Of a DNA stretch of 64,000 nucleotides, positions 24,839 through 32,845 are shown piece by piece. The position numbers and the translations under genes were made by a program. Each line of letters starts with the position of its first letter. Within the stretch, counting starts at the first letter, position 1. The DNA comes from Streptomyces griseoincarnatus (lineage in GTDB: Bacteria; Actinomycetota; Actinomycetes; Streptomycetales; Streptomycetaceae): NCBI GenBank assembly GCA_014649575.1, contig BMTH01000002.1, forward strand, positions 314,423 through 378,422. The letters are read 5' to 3'. The notes beneath the pieces were generated by a model. It was not told where the DNA came from. It did not search any database and worked only from the letters and a program-made list of their open reading frames with translations.

Positions 24839-25086
24839 GCGGGCAGTCGTGCCGGGCGCAGCCCCACCACCACCGCCGCCGCCGCGGGCAGTCGTGCCGT
24901 ATGGGCGGCACGGGTGGGCGCAGCGGCACCCACCACCGGGGGCTGGTGACCTACGGGTGCGTGCGTGCAGGATCCGGTGCTGCAAAGGGCACCCGCGTCC
25001 CGCTCACCGCGGTGGGCACGCTCGAGCCGCTGCCGGGCTGAGGCCGCTGCGCCCACCCGTGCCGCCCCAGCGGCACGACTGCCCGC
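24839..25086. repeat. 44-bp inverted repeat with an extra truncated copy (dispersed palindromic element)
   Basis: Arms at 24884-24927 and 25043-25086 are inverted copies with 41 of 44 positions paired, 115 nt apart. The core words are GCGGGCAGTCGTGCCG and GGGCGGCACGGGTGGGCG. A partial direct copy of the first word is at 24839-24854. The whole lies in the 399-bp gap after the S2P-like gene; no gene is visible there. It looks like a dispersed intergenic element or a very large hairpin. Confidence 0.7.
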
Positions 25087-25188
25087 AGCTTGGGGGGCTG
25101 CCGGCCGCAGCCTGTTGCAGGGCGCGGGGGCCGCCGGCCAGGCGCCGGGCGTCCCACCGGGCCCTGGAGGGGGTCAGCCCCTGCCGAG

Positions 25189-25380
25189 TCAGTTCGTGGC
25201 CGGGGTGTCGGGGCCGGCGGCCCGGGCCCGACGGATGTAGTACCAGGTCATGTTCGACGACAGGCCCGCCAGCAGGACCCACACGACGCCGATCAGCACG
25301 CTGCCCTCCACGAAGGAGACGACGGCCGCGGCGACGGCGAGGAGGCACACGACGAGGGCGTAGACGGCGAGGCGGGGCAT
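25189..25380 (-). CDS. Small two-span membrane protein
   Basis: A 63-residue hypothetical. Two hydrophobic segments (LAVYALVVCLLAVAAAVVSF and VLIGVVWVLLAGLSS) are joined by a short turn and followed by a basic tail (YYIRRARAAG) that should face the cytoplasm. GGAGCC precedes the start. It lies 54 bp downstream of npdG on the same strand and may be co-transcribed. No family or function recognised. Confidence 0.65.
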   Translation of the reverse strand: MPRLAVYALVVCLLAVAAAVVSFVEGSVLIGVVWVLLAGLSSNMTWYYIRRARAAGPDTPATN

Positions 25381-25434
25381 GGCGGGGGGCTCCTGTCGGG
25401 GGACACTGCTTCCGCTCCAGTGTCCCCCATCGCC

Positions 25435-26151
25435 TCATACGTCCGTGACGCGGAGCCCGGCGTGCGCCTTGTAGCGGCGGTTGACCGAGATCAGGTTGGC
25501 GACCAGCGACTCCACCTGGTGGGCGTTGCGCAGCCACCCGGCGAAGATGCCCCGCATGCCGGGGATGCGCCCGGCCAGCGCCTGGACGATCTCCACGTCG
25601 GCGCGGACCTCGCCGAGGACCATGACGTCGGTGTCGATCTCGTCGATCTCCGGGTCCTGGAGCAGCACCGCCGACAGGTGGTGGAACGCGGCGGTGACCC
25701 GCGAGTCCGGCAGCAGCGCGGCGGCCTGCTGGGCGGCGCTGCCCTCCTCCGGCTTCAGCGCGTAGGCGCCCTGCTTGTCGAAGCCGAGCGGGTTGACGCA
25801 GTCCACGACGAGCTTGCCGGCCAGTTCCTCGCGGAGGGACTCGAGGGTCTTGCCGTGACCGTCCCACGGCACGGCGACGATGACGATGTCGCTGCGCCGC
25901 GCGGTCTCGGCGTTGTCGGCGCCCTCGACGCCGTGCCCGAGCTCCTCGGCCGCGGCCTGCGCCCGCTCGGCCGCGCGGGAGCCGATGATCACCTTCTGGC
26001 CGGCCTTGGCGAGCCGGTAGGCGAGGCCCTTGCCCTGCGGTCCGGTGCCGCCGAGCACGCCGACGACGAGGCCGGAGACGTCGGGCAGGTCCCAGGGGTC
26101 CTTGGCGGGGGCCTTCTTCGGGGGCTGCTGTGCGCTGTCGGTAGAGGTCAT
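25435..26151 (-). CDS. npdG: F420-dependent NADP+ oxidoreductase (NADPH-dependent F420 reductase)
   Basis: A 238-residue dinucleotide-binding enzyme that moves hydride between NADPH and coenzyme F420. The Rossmann motif is GVLGGTGPQGKGLAYRLAKA at about residues 31-50, with SRAAERA following it for NADP phosphate binding. The downstream IVIVAVPWDGH and VDCVNPLGFDK blocks and the C-terminal RNAHQVESLVANLI are typical. The ATG at 26151 is preceded by TAGAGT six bases upstream and no ribosome site, so the message is probably leaderless. The acidic Pro-rich N-terminus of about 25 residues is not conserved fold. Confidence 0.9.
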   Translation of the reverse strand: MTSTDSAQQPPKKAPAKDPWDLPDVSGLVVGVLGGTGPQGKGLAYRLAKAGQKVIIGSRAAERAQAAAEELGHGVEGADNAETARRSDIVIVAVPWDGHGKTLESLREELAGKLVVDCVNPLGFDKQGAYALKPEEGSAAQQAAALLPDSRVTAAFHHLSAVLLQDPEIDEIDTDVMVLGEVRADVEIVQALAGRIPGMRGIFAGWLRNAHQVESLVANLISVNRRYKAHAGLRVTDV

Positions 26152-26304
26152 GGCCCGACTCTACGGCCGCGCACGCCTCCGCACCGGCCGGGCGTGAGGC
26201 CTGTCACGCGACGCCCGCGGGCGTCCGCCCGGTGTCCCCGGGTCGGGCGAACCCTCCCCGAACACGGGGACGCGGGCGTGCCGTTGGGGGCAGGATGCGG
26301 CGGC

Positions 26305-26907
26305 ATGGATGCCGTACGGGTCGCGCTGCTGAGGGAAGTGCTCGCGGGGACGGAGTGGCTGGGGGCGACCCGGCACTTCGCGGGGACGCTGCGCGGGTCG
26401 GTGGTGTCGCACGGCGGAGGGCTGCTGCTGGTGGGCACGCCGGAGTACGAGCCGTGGCACCTGGCGGCGCATCTGGTGGACGAGGCGGCCTGGTCGGGCA
26501 CCCCGGAGCTGGTGCCGACGCTGGTGCGGCACGACGCGCGCCCCACGGACCCGGCGCACCTGGCGGTGGGCCTCGGCCGGCTGGAGGCGGCGCGGCGGGG
26601 CGAGACGCTGCTGGTGGTGGCGCCCGGCGAGCCGCCCGCGGCGCTGCTGGAGCGGGCGTCGGACGCCCGCCGCGCCGGGGCGACGCTGCTGTCGCTGGGT
26701 CCGGAGGCGGGCGAGCTGCCGGCGCTGGCGCACGAGGTGCTGCCCGTCCCGGACGGCTCCGAGCTGGACCTGGACACCGTGCAGCACCTGGTCAGCGCGG
26801 CGGCCGGGGAGAACGCGCTGCCCGCCCGCCGGGGCCGCCGCCGTTTCCGGGACCGGCTGTCCCGGCTGGCCGACCTGCTCACCGCCCCGCCGCCGACCCG
26901 CTGGTGA
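26305..26907 (+). CDS. Conserved hypothetical protein, possible SIS-like fold
   Basis: A 200-residue protein not assigned to a named family. Alternating hydrophobic strands and helices (GGLLLVGTPEYEPWHLAAHL; GETLLVVAPGEPPAALLERA; GATLLSLGPEAGELPALAHE) resemble the sugar-isomerase (SIS) fold. In particular an SxG-like loop is followed by AHEVLPVPDGSELDLDTVQH. It ends in a basic tail (RRGRRRFRDRLSRLADLL). Start at 26305 (ATG); the frame is open far upstream but not protein-like. It is divergent from npdG. The SIS assignment is inference from pattern only. Confidence 0.7.
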   Translation: MDAVRVALLREVLAGTEWLGATRHFAGTLRGSVVSHGGGLLLVGTPEYEPWHLAAHLVDEAAWSGTPELVPTLVRHDARPTDPAHLAVGLGRLEAARRGETLLVVAPGEPPAALLERASDARRAGATLLSLGPEAGELPALAHEVLPVPDGSELDLDTVQHLVSAAAGENALPARRGRRRFRDRLSRLADLLTAPPPTRW

Positions 26908-26927
26908 CGCGCCGGTGACGCGGCGGT

Positions 26928-27155
26928 TCAGTCCTCGTCGCGGCCCTTCGGCGCGTCGTGCCACGCGGGGTCGTTCTCCCACTGGAGGTTGCGTTCGCGG
27001 GCGGTCTCCATCGCGTGCTCCGCCTCTGCGCGGCTCGCGTACGGACCGAAGCGGTCCTTGGCGGGGCACTCGGGCCCTTCCTCGACCTTCTTGTGCTCCA
27101 GGCAGTAGTACCACTCGCCGGGTTTGCCGGCCGTGCGCTTCTTGAACAGGGGCAT
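26928..27155 (-). CDS. Small conserved Streptomyces protein, SPOR-like
   Basis: A 75-residue, charged protein beginning MPLFKKRTAGKPGEWYYCLE and continuing DRFGPYASRAEAEHAMETAR, a single beta-alpha unit resembling a SPOR-domain repeat. Two Cys (CLEHKKVEEGPEC) could bind metal. GAGAGGAG precedes the start. It is convergent with the hypothetical at 26305 and divergent from map. Similar proteins are common and unstudied in actinobacteria; the SPOR link is weak. Confidence 0.75.
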   Translation of the reverse strand: MPLFKKRTAGKPGEWYYCLEHKKVEEGPECPAKDRFGPYASRAEAEHAMETARERNLQWENDPAWHDAPKGRDED

Positions 27156-27201
27156 GTCGGCTCCTCTCGCCACGGAAGATGGTCCCCCGTCGCGGCTGAA
27201 T

Positions 27202-27213
27202 TAGACTCGCGGC
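27202..27213 (+). promoter_or_regulatory. Apparent leaderless promoter of map
   Basis: TAGACT at 27202-27207 is a good -10 hexamer ending six bases before the map ATG; no Shine-Dalgarno sequence fits in between. Confidence 0.5.
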
Positions 27214-28071
27214 ATGTCTGGCCAGTCACTCCTCGTACCGGGGAAGCTCTCCCCCACCCGCTCCGTGCCCGGGAACATCCGCCGTCCCGAGTACGTCGGC
27301 AAGCCCGCGCCGACCCCGTACACCGGGCCGGAGGTGCAGACGCCCGAGACGATCGAGGCGATGCGGCTCGCGGGCCGGATCGCGGCCCGCGCGATGGAGG
27401 AGGCCGCGAAGCTCATCGCGCCGGGCGTGACGACGGACGAGCTGGACAAGGTGGCGCACGAGTACATGTGCGACCACGGCGCCTACCCGTCGACGCTCGG
27501 CTACCGGGGCTTCCCCAAGTCGCTGTGCTCCAGCGTCAACGAGGTCATCTGCCACGGCATCCCGGACTCGACGGTGCTGCGCGACGGCGACATCGTCAAC
27601 CTGGACGTGACCGCGTACATCGGCGGGGTGCACGGGGACAACAACGCCACGTACCTGGTCGGCGAGGTGGACGAGGAGAGCCGCCTGCTGGTGGAGCGGA
27701 CCCGGGAGGCGCTGAACCGCGCGATCAAGGCGGTGAAGCCGGGCCGCCAGATCAACATCATCGGCCGGGTGATCGAGTCGTACGCGAAGCGGTTCGGCTA
27801 CGGGGTGGTGCGTGACTTCACCGGTCACGGCATCAACTCGTCGTTCCACTCGGGCCTGATCGTCCCCCACTACGACAGCCCGCACGCGACGACGGTGATG
27901 CAGCCGGGGATGACCTTCACCATCGAGCCGATGCTGACGCTGGGCACCCACGAGTACGACATGTGGGACGACGGCTGGACGGTCGTGACGAAGGACCGCA
28001 GGCGCACGGCGCAGTTCGAGCACACGCTGGTGGTCACGGACACCGGGGCGGACATCCTGACCCTGCCGTGA
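27214..28071 (+). CDS. map: Methionine aminopeptidase, type I
   Basis: A 285-residue enzyme removing the N-terminal methionine from nascent proteins. All five metal ligands of the pita-bread fold are visible: Asp pair in [19 protein letters not shown], His in [13 protein letters not shown], Glu in [10 protein letters not shown] and Glu in [23 protein letters not shown] is also typical. The N-terminal extension of about 40 residues ([20 protein letters not shown]) is the SH3-ligand-like extension of the actinobacterial type-Ic enzyme. A -10 element six bases before the ATG implies a leaderless message. A 10-bp terminator with a pyrimidine tail follows. Confidence 0.95.
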   Translation: MSGQSLLVPGKLSPTRSVPGNIRRPEYVGKPAPTPYTGPEVQTPETIEAMRLAGRIAARAMEEAAKLIAPGVTTDELDKVAHEYMCDHGAYPSTLGYRGFPKSLCSSVNEVICHGIPDSTVLRDGDIVNLDVTAYIGGVHGDNNATYLVGEVDEESRLLVERTREALNRAIKAVKPGRQINIIGRVIESYAKRFGYGVVRDFTGHGINSSFHSGLIVPHYDSPHATTVMQPGMTFTIEPMLTLGTHEYDMWDDGWTVVTKDRRRTAQFEHTLVVTDTGADILTLP

Positions 28072-28098
28072 CGTCCGGCGCGTCCGCGCCACGCCTTC

Positions 28099-28131
28099 GA
28101 GGGCCCGCCTCCTCCGGGAGCGCGGGCCCTC
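28099..28131 (+). terminator. Terminator of map
   Basis: GAGGGCCCGC pairs with GCGGGCCCTC (10 bp) around a 13-nt loop and is followed by a T/C-rich run. Confidence 0.8.
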
Positions 28132-28209
28132 CGCTTTCCTTCCTCGTGCCTCACGCCGTGTGCCCGGCGCATGGGCGGGGGAAGTTCCCGACAGGCCGTC
28201 GGCAAGGCA

Positions 28210-28233
28210 TTGACTTAGGTAAGGCTAACCATA
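28210..28233 (+). promoter_or_regulatory. Iron box (DmdR/IdeR type) over the haem oxygenase promoter
   Basis: TTAGGTAAGGCTAACCATA at 28215-28233 closely matches the 19-bp actinobacterial iron box TTAGGTTAGGCTAACCTAA. It overlaps the TTGACT -35 (28210-28215) and spacer of the haem oxygenase promoter, so iron-loaded repressor should block transcription. Confidence 0.8.
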
Positions 28234-28245
28234 GAAGATCGGACC

Positions 28246-28893
28246 ATGGACTCCTTCTCGACCCTGATCCGTACCGCCTCCCACGAGCAGCACATGGAGG
28301 CGGAGACCTCGACCTTCATGACCGATCTGCTGGGCGGACGGCTGGGCGTGGACGCCTACGCGCGCTACACCGAGCAGCTGTGGTTCGTGTACGAGGCACT
28401 GGAGTCCCGCGCGCAGTACCTGGCGTCGGACCGGGTGACGGGCCCGTTCGTCCGCCCCGAGCTGTTCCGGCTCGCCGCCCTGGAGCGGGACCTCGAGCAT
28501 CTGCGCGGCCCGGACTGGCGCTCGACCCTGACCGCCCTGCCCGCGACGCGGGTCTACGCGGACCGGGTGGCGGCCGTGGCCCGCGCGTGGCCGGCGGGGT
28601 ACGTCGCGCACCACTACACCCGTTACCTGGGCGACCTCTCGGGCGGTCAGATCATCCGCGACAAGGCGGAGCGGACCTGGGGATTCACGAAGAAGGGCGA
28701 CGGGGTCCGCTTCTACGTCTTCGAAGGGATCACCAATCCGGCCGCGTTCAAGCGGGAGTACCGCGCGCTGCTGGACGGGCTGGCGGTGGACGACCTGGAG
28801 AAGCAGCGCGTCGTGGCCGAGTGCAAGCGGGCGTTCTCGCTGAACTCGGACGTGTTCCGCGCACTGGGCGAGGAGTTCCCGCTGTCGGCGTGA
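28246..28893 (+). CDS. Haem oxygenase (biliverdin-producing)
   Basis: A 215-residue soluble haem oxygenase of the HmuO type, opening haem to biliverdin, CO and iron. The N-terminal helix carries the axial His region SHEQHMEAETSTFMTDLLGG. The distal helix has the Gly-rich RYLGDLSGGQIIRDKAER, which lets O2 reach haem. The start at 28246 lies 12 bp after an iron box, so the gene should be switched on by iron limitation. It forms a regulon with the HtaA/HmuTUV genes at 31.3-37.5 kb, although two unrelated genes lie between. Length equals that of corynebacterial HmuO. Confidence 0.93.
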   Translation: MDSFSTLIRTASHEQHMEAETSTFMTDLLGGRLGVDAYARYTEQLWFVYEALESRAQYLASDRVTGPFVRPELFRLAALERDLEHLRGPDWRSTLTALPATRVYADRVAAVARAWPAGYVAHHYTRYLGDLSGGQIIRDKAERTWGFTKKGDGVRFYVFEGITNPAAFKREYRALLDGLAVDDLEKQRVVAECKRAFSLNSDVFRALGEEFPLSA

Positions 28894-29091
28894 GCCGGCC
28901 TTCGGCACGCCCGCGGCGCTGATCGCGGCTTCGTTCCGCTCGCCGCAGGCGGCCGCTTCTCGCGCGACAGGCGGCGGCCGGTGTGGCGCTGGCCGCCGTC
29001 GCGCGGGCTGCTCACCGGTGAGCCCGGGCCTCCACCTCACCGTTCACGGCGGCCAGATCGCCCGCGAGGGTGTCCGTGTCGGGCGAACGCC

Positions 29092-29117
29092 GGGCGGCGC
29101 CCCGGACGGCGCCGCCC
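29092..29117. terminator. Hairpin terminator, shared
   Basis: GGGCGGCGCC pairs with GGCGCCGCCC around a 6-nt loop. It lies 14 bp past the PhzF-like gene stop on the minus strand and also downstream of the convergent haem oxygenase gene. Confidence 0.65.
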
Positions 29118-29131
29118 GTCCGTCGTGCCGG

Positions 29132-29821
29132 TCAGCGCTCCAGGCGGACCCGGCCACCGACCTCCGTCCATCCCTCCGGCTGCGGCGCGGTGAGGATCTG
29201 CGAGCCGGCGCCCTGGGTGATGTTCAGGGCGCGGCCCAGCCGGTCGGTGAGCAGCAGCGCCGCGGCGCCGGTCGCCTCGTCCTCGTCGATGCCCCCGGCG
29301 CAGGCGCCGGCCCCACCGGAGCGGCTGTCGCCGCGCCCCTCCGTGCGGCCGGGGAAGGCGCGGGCGCGGATCCGTCCGGCCGGCTCGTCCAGCCAGGCCC
29401 AGGCGTAGATCCACTCGCCCTTCGGCGGCACGGGCAGCTCGTCCACCTCGGCGGCGGTGGCGTACTGCCGCAGGGTGCGCGGCGGCACCCACTCCGCGCG
29501 TGCCTCGATCCAGCAGAACTCCCCGTCCTGCCGGGCGCCCACGACCCCGGCGGGCGTGACGAGTTCGGGCACGTCGAGCAGCCAGGCGGCGCCGACACAG
29601 GGGTGGCCCGCGAAGGGCAGGCGGGTGGTGGGGGTGTAGATGTCGATCACCCCGCGCTCGGGGTCGTCGACGAACACGGTCTCGCTGAAGCCGAGTTCGG
29701 CGGCGAACTCCTGGCGCTCGTCCGGTCCGGGCAGAACCGAGCCGTCCCGGACGACGCCCAGTTCGTTGCCGTATCCGCCGCGTGGGCCGCAGAAGACACG
29801 CAGCACGTCGTAAGCAGTCAC
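29132..29821 (-). CDS. PhzF-family isomerase-like protein
   Basis: A 229-residue protein of the PhzF (phenazine biosynthesis/DAP-epimerase fold) family. Landmarks are the N-terminal strand and Gly-rich turn VFCGPRGGYGNELGVV, FSETVFVDD, LPFAGHPCVGAAWLL and late ATGAAALLLTDRLG and GSQILTA. No phenazine genes are nearby, so it is probably one of the many orphan PhzF-like isomerases. The start is set at GTG 29821, where homology to the fold begins; no clear ribosome site is seen and an ATG 17 codons upstream is less likely. Cytoplasmic. Substrate unknown. Confidence 0.83.
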   Translation of the reverse strand: MTAYDVLRVFCGPRGGYGNELGVVRDGSVLPGPDERQEFAAELGFSETVFVDDPERGVIDIYTPTTRLPFAGHPCVGAAWLLDVPELVTPAGVVGARQDGEFCWIEARAEWVPPRTLRQYATAAEVDELPVPPKGEWIYAWAWLDEPAGRIRARAFPGRTEGRGDSRSGGAGACAGGIDEDEATGAAALLLTDRLGRALNITQGAGSQILTAPQPEGWTEVGGRVRLER

Positions 29822-30045
29822 GGGGGCATTGAAGCACCGTCCGCGGCCCCCGGCCGCCCATGGCCCGGGCACCCGCCCGTCTCGGGGCCACGGCCCGGGG
29901 AAGTCCCCTACAGGACAGGCCGGTCGGTGAGGGACGCGTCAGGGGCGGGCCTCGTCACCGCGTACGATCCCGGCGCCTCACTTGATCACCAGGATGGTCC
30001 CGTCCGCAGCACGTACGCACATACCGCCGCGATCGGAGATCCTCC

Positions 30046-31203
30046 ATGACCGCACGCACCACCGCCCGCGCCACGGCCGTGTCCGCCCTGCTGGGCTCGT
30101 CCCTGCTGCTCGTCCCCCTCGCCGGGACGGCCGCCGCGCACCCCGCTGCCGCCCCTCACCCCGCCGCCTCCGCGCCCCGCGCCGGCGGGTTCGACGCGAC
30201 CGCGCTGGAGCGGGCGCTCGCCGAGGTCCCCGACGGGGACGTCTCCGCGGCGCTGATCCGGGTCGGTGGCAAGGGCAGTTGGTCGGGAAGCGCGGGCGTC
30301 CGGGACCTGCGCACGGGGGCGCCCGCACTGCCGCACGCCCGCTTCCGGGCCGGCTCCACGACCAAGGTGGTCACCGCGGCGGTCGTGCTCCAGCTCGTCG
30401 CGGAGAGGCGCGTCGACCTCGACGCGCCCGTCGGCCGCTATCTGCCGGACCTGCTCCCGCCGTCCTTCACCGAGCCCCCGACCGTGCGTCACCTGCTCAC
30501 CTACACCAGCGGACTGCGCCCCGGCGCGAGCCTCGGCTCGACGACCGAGGAGATGTACGCGCACCGGTTCGAGACGCTCACCCCTCAGGAGGTGGTGGCC
30601 GCGTCCGTCGCCCAGGGCCCGGCGCACGACCCCGGCGAGCGGCAGGAGTACGGGAACATCCACTACACCGTGCTCGGCATGCTCATCGAGGCGGTGACCG
30701 GAGACAGCTACGAACACCAGGTGGCCGTACGGGTCTTCCGCCCTCTCGGCATGCGGCACACCGGCTTCCCCGGCGGCCCCGACCCCCGCATCCACGGCCC
30801 GCACCACCGCGCGTACGCCGACATCGGCGGCCGGACCACCGACGTCACCGAGTGGAACATGTCCGACCGCTGGGCGGCAGGCGACATGATCTCCACCACC
30901 GCCGACCTGGAGCGCCTGGTGTTCGGCGTGTTCGGCGGCAAGGTCGTCCCGCGGTCGCTGCTGGACCAGATGCTCACCGTGCCGGACGTCGACGGCGCGA
31001 CCTACGGGATGGCACTCCAGCGGTTCGTGATCGACGGCCGGGAGATCTGGGGCAAGACCGGCTCCCGCCCCGGCTACCACACGGTGCTGGGCGCCACCCG
31101 GGACCTGTCCCGCACGGTCGTCCACTCGGTCAACGCCAAGAGCGCCCGCGAGGACGGCTTCCCGCTCGTACAGCGCTTCGCCCTGCCGGCCTTCGCGAGC
31201 TAG
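30046..31203 (+). CDS. Secreted serine hydrolase, class C beta-lactamase/DD-peptidase family
   Basis: A 385-residue exported protein. The signal peptide ends near AGTAAAHPA (about residue 32). The catalytic Ser-Lys pair is in RAGSTTKVVTAAV (about 104-107), the Tyr motif is YGNIHYTVLG, and the third motif is KTGSRPGYH, which includes the classic KTG triad of penicillin-binding proteins. Members are D-Ala-D-Ala carboxypeptidases or esterases. GGAGAT precedes the ATG. It is divergent from the PhzF-like gene and convergent with the HtaA pair, separated by a hairpin. It sits inside the haem cluster without an obvious link to it. Confidence 0.9.
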   Translation: MTARTTARATAVSALLGSSLLLVPLAGTAAAHPAAAPHPAASAPRAGGFDATALERALAEVPDGDVSAALIRVGGKGSWSGSAGVRDLRTGAPALPHARFRAGSTTKVVTAAVVLQLVAERRVDLDAPVGRYLPDLLPPSFTEPPTVRHLLTYTSGLRPGASLGSTTEEMYAHRFETLTPQEVVAASVAQGPAHDPGERQEYGNIHYTVLGMLIEAVTGDSYEHQVAVRVFRPLGMRHTGFPGGPDPRIHGPHHRAYADIGGRTTDVTEWNMSDRWAAGDMISTTADLERLVFGVFGGKVVPRSLLDQMLTVPDVDGATYGMALQRFVIDGREIWGKTGSRPGYHTVLGATRDLSRTVVHSVNAKSAREDGFPLVQRFALPAFAS

Positions 31204-31217
31204 GCGGACGCACGGAG

Positions 31218-31246
31218 AGGGCGCCTCCGGGGGCGAGGGGCGCCCT
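31218..31246. terminator. Bidirectional terminator between serine hydrolase and HtaA genes
   Basis: AGGGCGCC pairs with GGCGCCCT (8 bp) around a 13-nt loop in the gap between two convergent genes. Confidence 0.6.
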
Positions 31247-31303
31247 TCCGTCGCGTGGCGACGCGTTTCGGTGGAGGGGGACGGTGTGCGTCGTCCCCGT
31301 GGC

Positions 31304-32815
31304 TCACCCGGCCGTCGCGCGCATCCGGCGGAGTGCGAGGACGACGCCCGCCCCGGCGGCCACGGCCGCGCCGGCCGCCGCGCCGAGGGCGCCGACCGGG
31401 ATGTCGGACCCGGTGCTGGCAAGGCTGCCGCCCAGGTCGCCGCCGACGGTCGAGCCGACACCGCCGGTGGTGGAGCCGGAACCGTCCGGGCCGCCGTCCG
31501 TACCGGTGCCGCTGCCGCCGGTGCCGTTGCCGTCCGTGCCGGCGGGCAGCTCCGCGCCCTCGGTGAGGGACACCGCCAGGCTCACCGGGTCGAGTTCGGC
31601 GCCGGCGGCGTAGAACCCGCCGAAGGCCTTGGCTCCGGCCTCGGTGAGGGTGGCGGTCACCTTGTCGAGGGTGATGACGTCGTCCTTCGCGGTGAGCGTG
31701 GGCGACGGGGAGGACAGGTCGGCGAGGACGACGTCCTGGGTGGTCTCGTCGTGGTCGGCGACGTCGGCGGAGAGCGTGCCCTTGCCCTTTGTGAGATTCA
31801 CCCGCAGGTCGCCGAGGGTGAGGTCGAGGCTGTGGGCGCCGTCGTGCTCGTGGCCCTTGAAGGTGACCGCTCCCTCGAAGCCGGCCTTGAGGGTGCCGGC
31901 CTCCGTGTCGTACGTGCCGGTGGCGTCGGAGAAGGTGAACGCGCCGTTGCCGGAGGCCTGGGTGGCGCCCTCCGAGGCGGTGATCGTGCCCTTGGCCACG
32001 GGGCCCGTGACGTAGGTGCGGAAGGACTGCTTCACGCCCCAGTCGAGGGTGCCGTCGGCTATCTCGCCCTGGGTGGCGGGCGCGGTGGACTGCGAGGCGG
32101 TGACGCTCGGAGTGGGCGTCGGGGGCTGCGTGGTGGGCGTGGGGGAACCGGTCGGGACGGCCGTCGGGGTGGCCGGACCGGTGGGCTCGGGCTCGGCGGT
32201 CGGGGAGGCCGGCGGGGTGGTGGCGGGCTCGGTGGTGGACGGCTCGGGCTCCGGCTCCGGGTCGGCCTTCTTCACGATGCTCAGCGGGTCGCCCTCCGCG
32301 CCCGCGTAACTGGCGCTGCCGAAGACCTCGCCGGCCTCCTTGGTGAGGGTGGTGGCCATGTCGGTCATCGCGCGGGTGACCGTGACGGTGGCGAGCGGGA
32401 CGTCGTCCTCGGTGGTGCCGTTCCGCTCGACGTCGGCGGTGATCTCACCCTTGCCGCTGTCGAACCTCAGGTCGGACAGGCTGAGTTCGAAGCCATGCTT
32501 CTCCGACTTGACGTGCAGCTCGCCCCGGAAGCCGAGCGACATCACGTGGGTGGTGGGGTCGTAGGCGCCCGTGCCGCCGGTGAACGTGAAGGCGCCGTTG
32601 TTCTCGGCCTGGCTCGCGCCGGCGCCGGGCGTGAAGGTGCCCTGCGCGAAGGTGGTGACGTAGGTGCGGTAGCTCGCCTTGATGCCCCAGGTCAGTTCGT
32701 AGCCGTCGAGGGGCACTGCGGCGGCGGAGGCGGAGGGTGCGGCGGTCGCGCCGAGGGCGGCCGCGGTGGCCACCGCGGCGGCGAGGGCGAGGGAGCGGCG
32801 TCGTCTTGCGGACAT
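31304..32815 (-). CDS. HtaA-domain haem-binding surface protein with LAxTG sortase signal
   Basis: A 503-residue exported protein. The signal peptide ends near ASAAA (about 33). Two HtaA domains follow: the first starts LTWGIKASYRTYVTTFAQG, the second LDWGVKQSFRTYVTGPVAKG. Each has a His before a conserved LSL/LDL strand (KHGFELSL; GHEHDGAHSLDLTL). A Pro/Thr-rich linker of about 65 residues separates them. The C-terminus has LASTG (about 465), a hydrophobic span and RRMRATAG: the LAxTG signal of Streptomyces class E sortase. It should be anchored to the wall and pass haem to the upstream HtaA protein and HmuT. It is second in a two-gene operon behind an iron box. Confidence 0.9.
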   Translation of the reverse strand: MSARRRRSLALAAAVATAAALGATAAPSASAAAVPLDGYELTWGIKASYRTYVTTFAQGTFTPGAGASQAENNGAFTFTGGTGAYDPTTHVMSLGFRGELHVKSEKHGFELSLSDLRFDSGKGEITADVERNGTTEDDVPLATVTVTRAMTDMATTLTKEAGEVFGSASYAGAEGDPLSIVKKADPEPEPEPSTTEPATTPPASPTAEPEPTGPATPTAVPTGSPTPTTQPPTPTPSVTASQSTAPATQGEIADGTLDWGVKQSFRTYVTGPVAKGTITASEGATQASGNGAFTFSDATGTYDTEAGTLKAGFEGAVTFKGHEHDGAHSLDLTLGDLRVNLTKGKGTLSADVADHDETTQDVVLADLSSPSPTLTAKDDVITLDKVTATLTEAGAKAFGGFYAAGAELDPVSLAVSLTEGAELPAGTDGNGTGGSGTGTDGGPDGSGSTTGGVGSTVGGDLGGSLASTGSDIPVGALGAAAGAAVAAGAGVVLALRRMRATAG

Positions 32816-32845
32816 GACGGGATGTCTCCTTGGAGGTGAAGGGGA

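Noticed and set aside
24839..25086. CRISPR array
   Set aside because: Repeats are inverted and only two or three in number, with no regular spacers and no cas genes.
20712..25448. Very long plus-strand open frame opposite the AfsR-like gene
   Set aside because: High-GC antisense artefact; its composition and lack of domains contrast with the intact BTAD/NB-ARC protein on the other strand.
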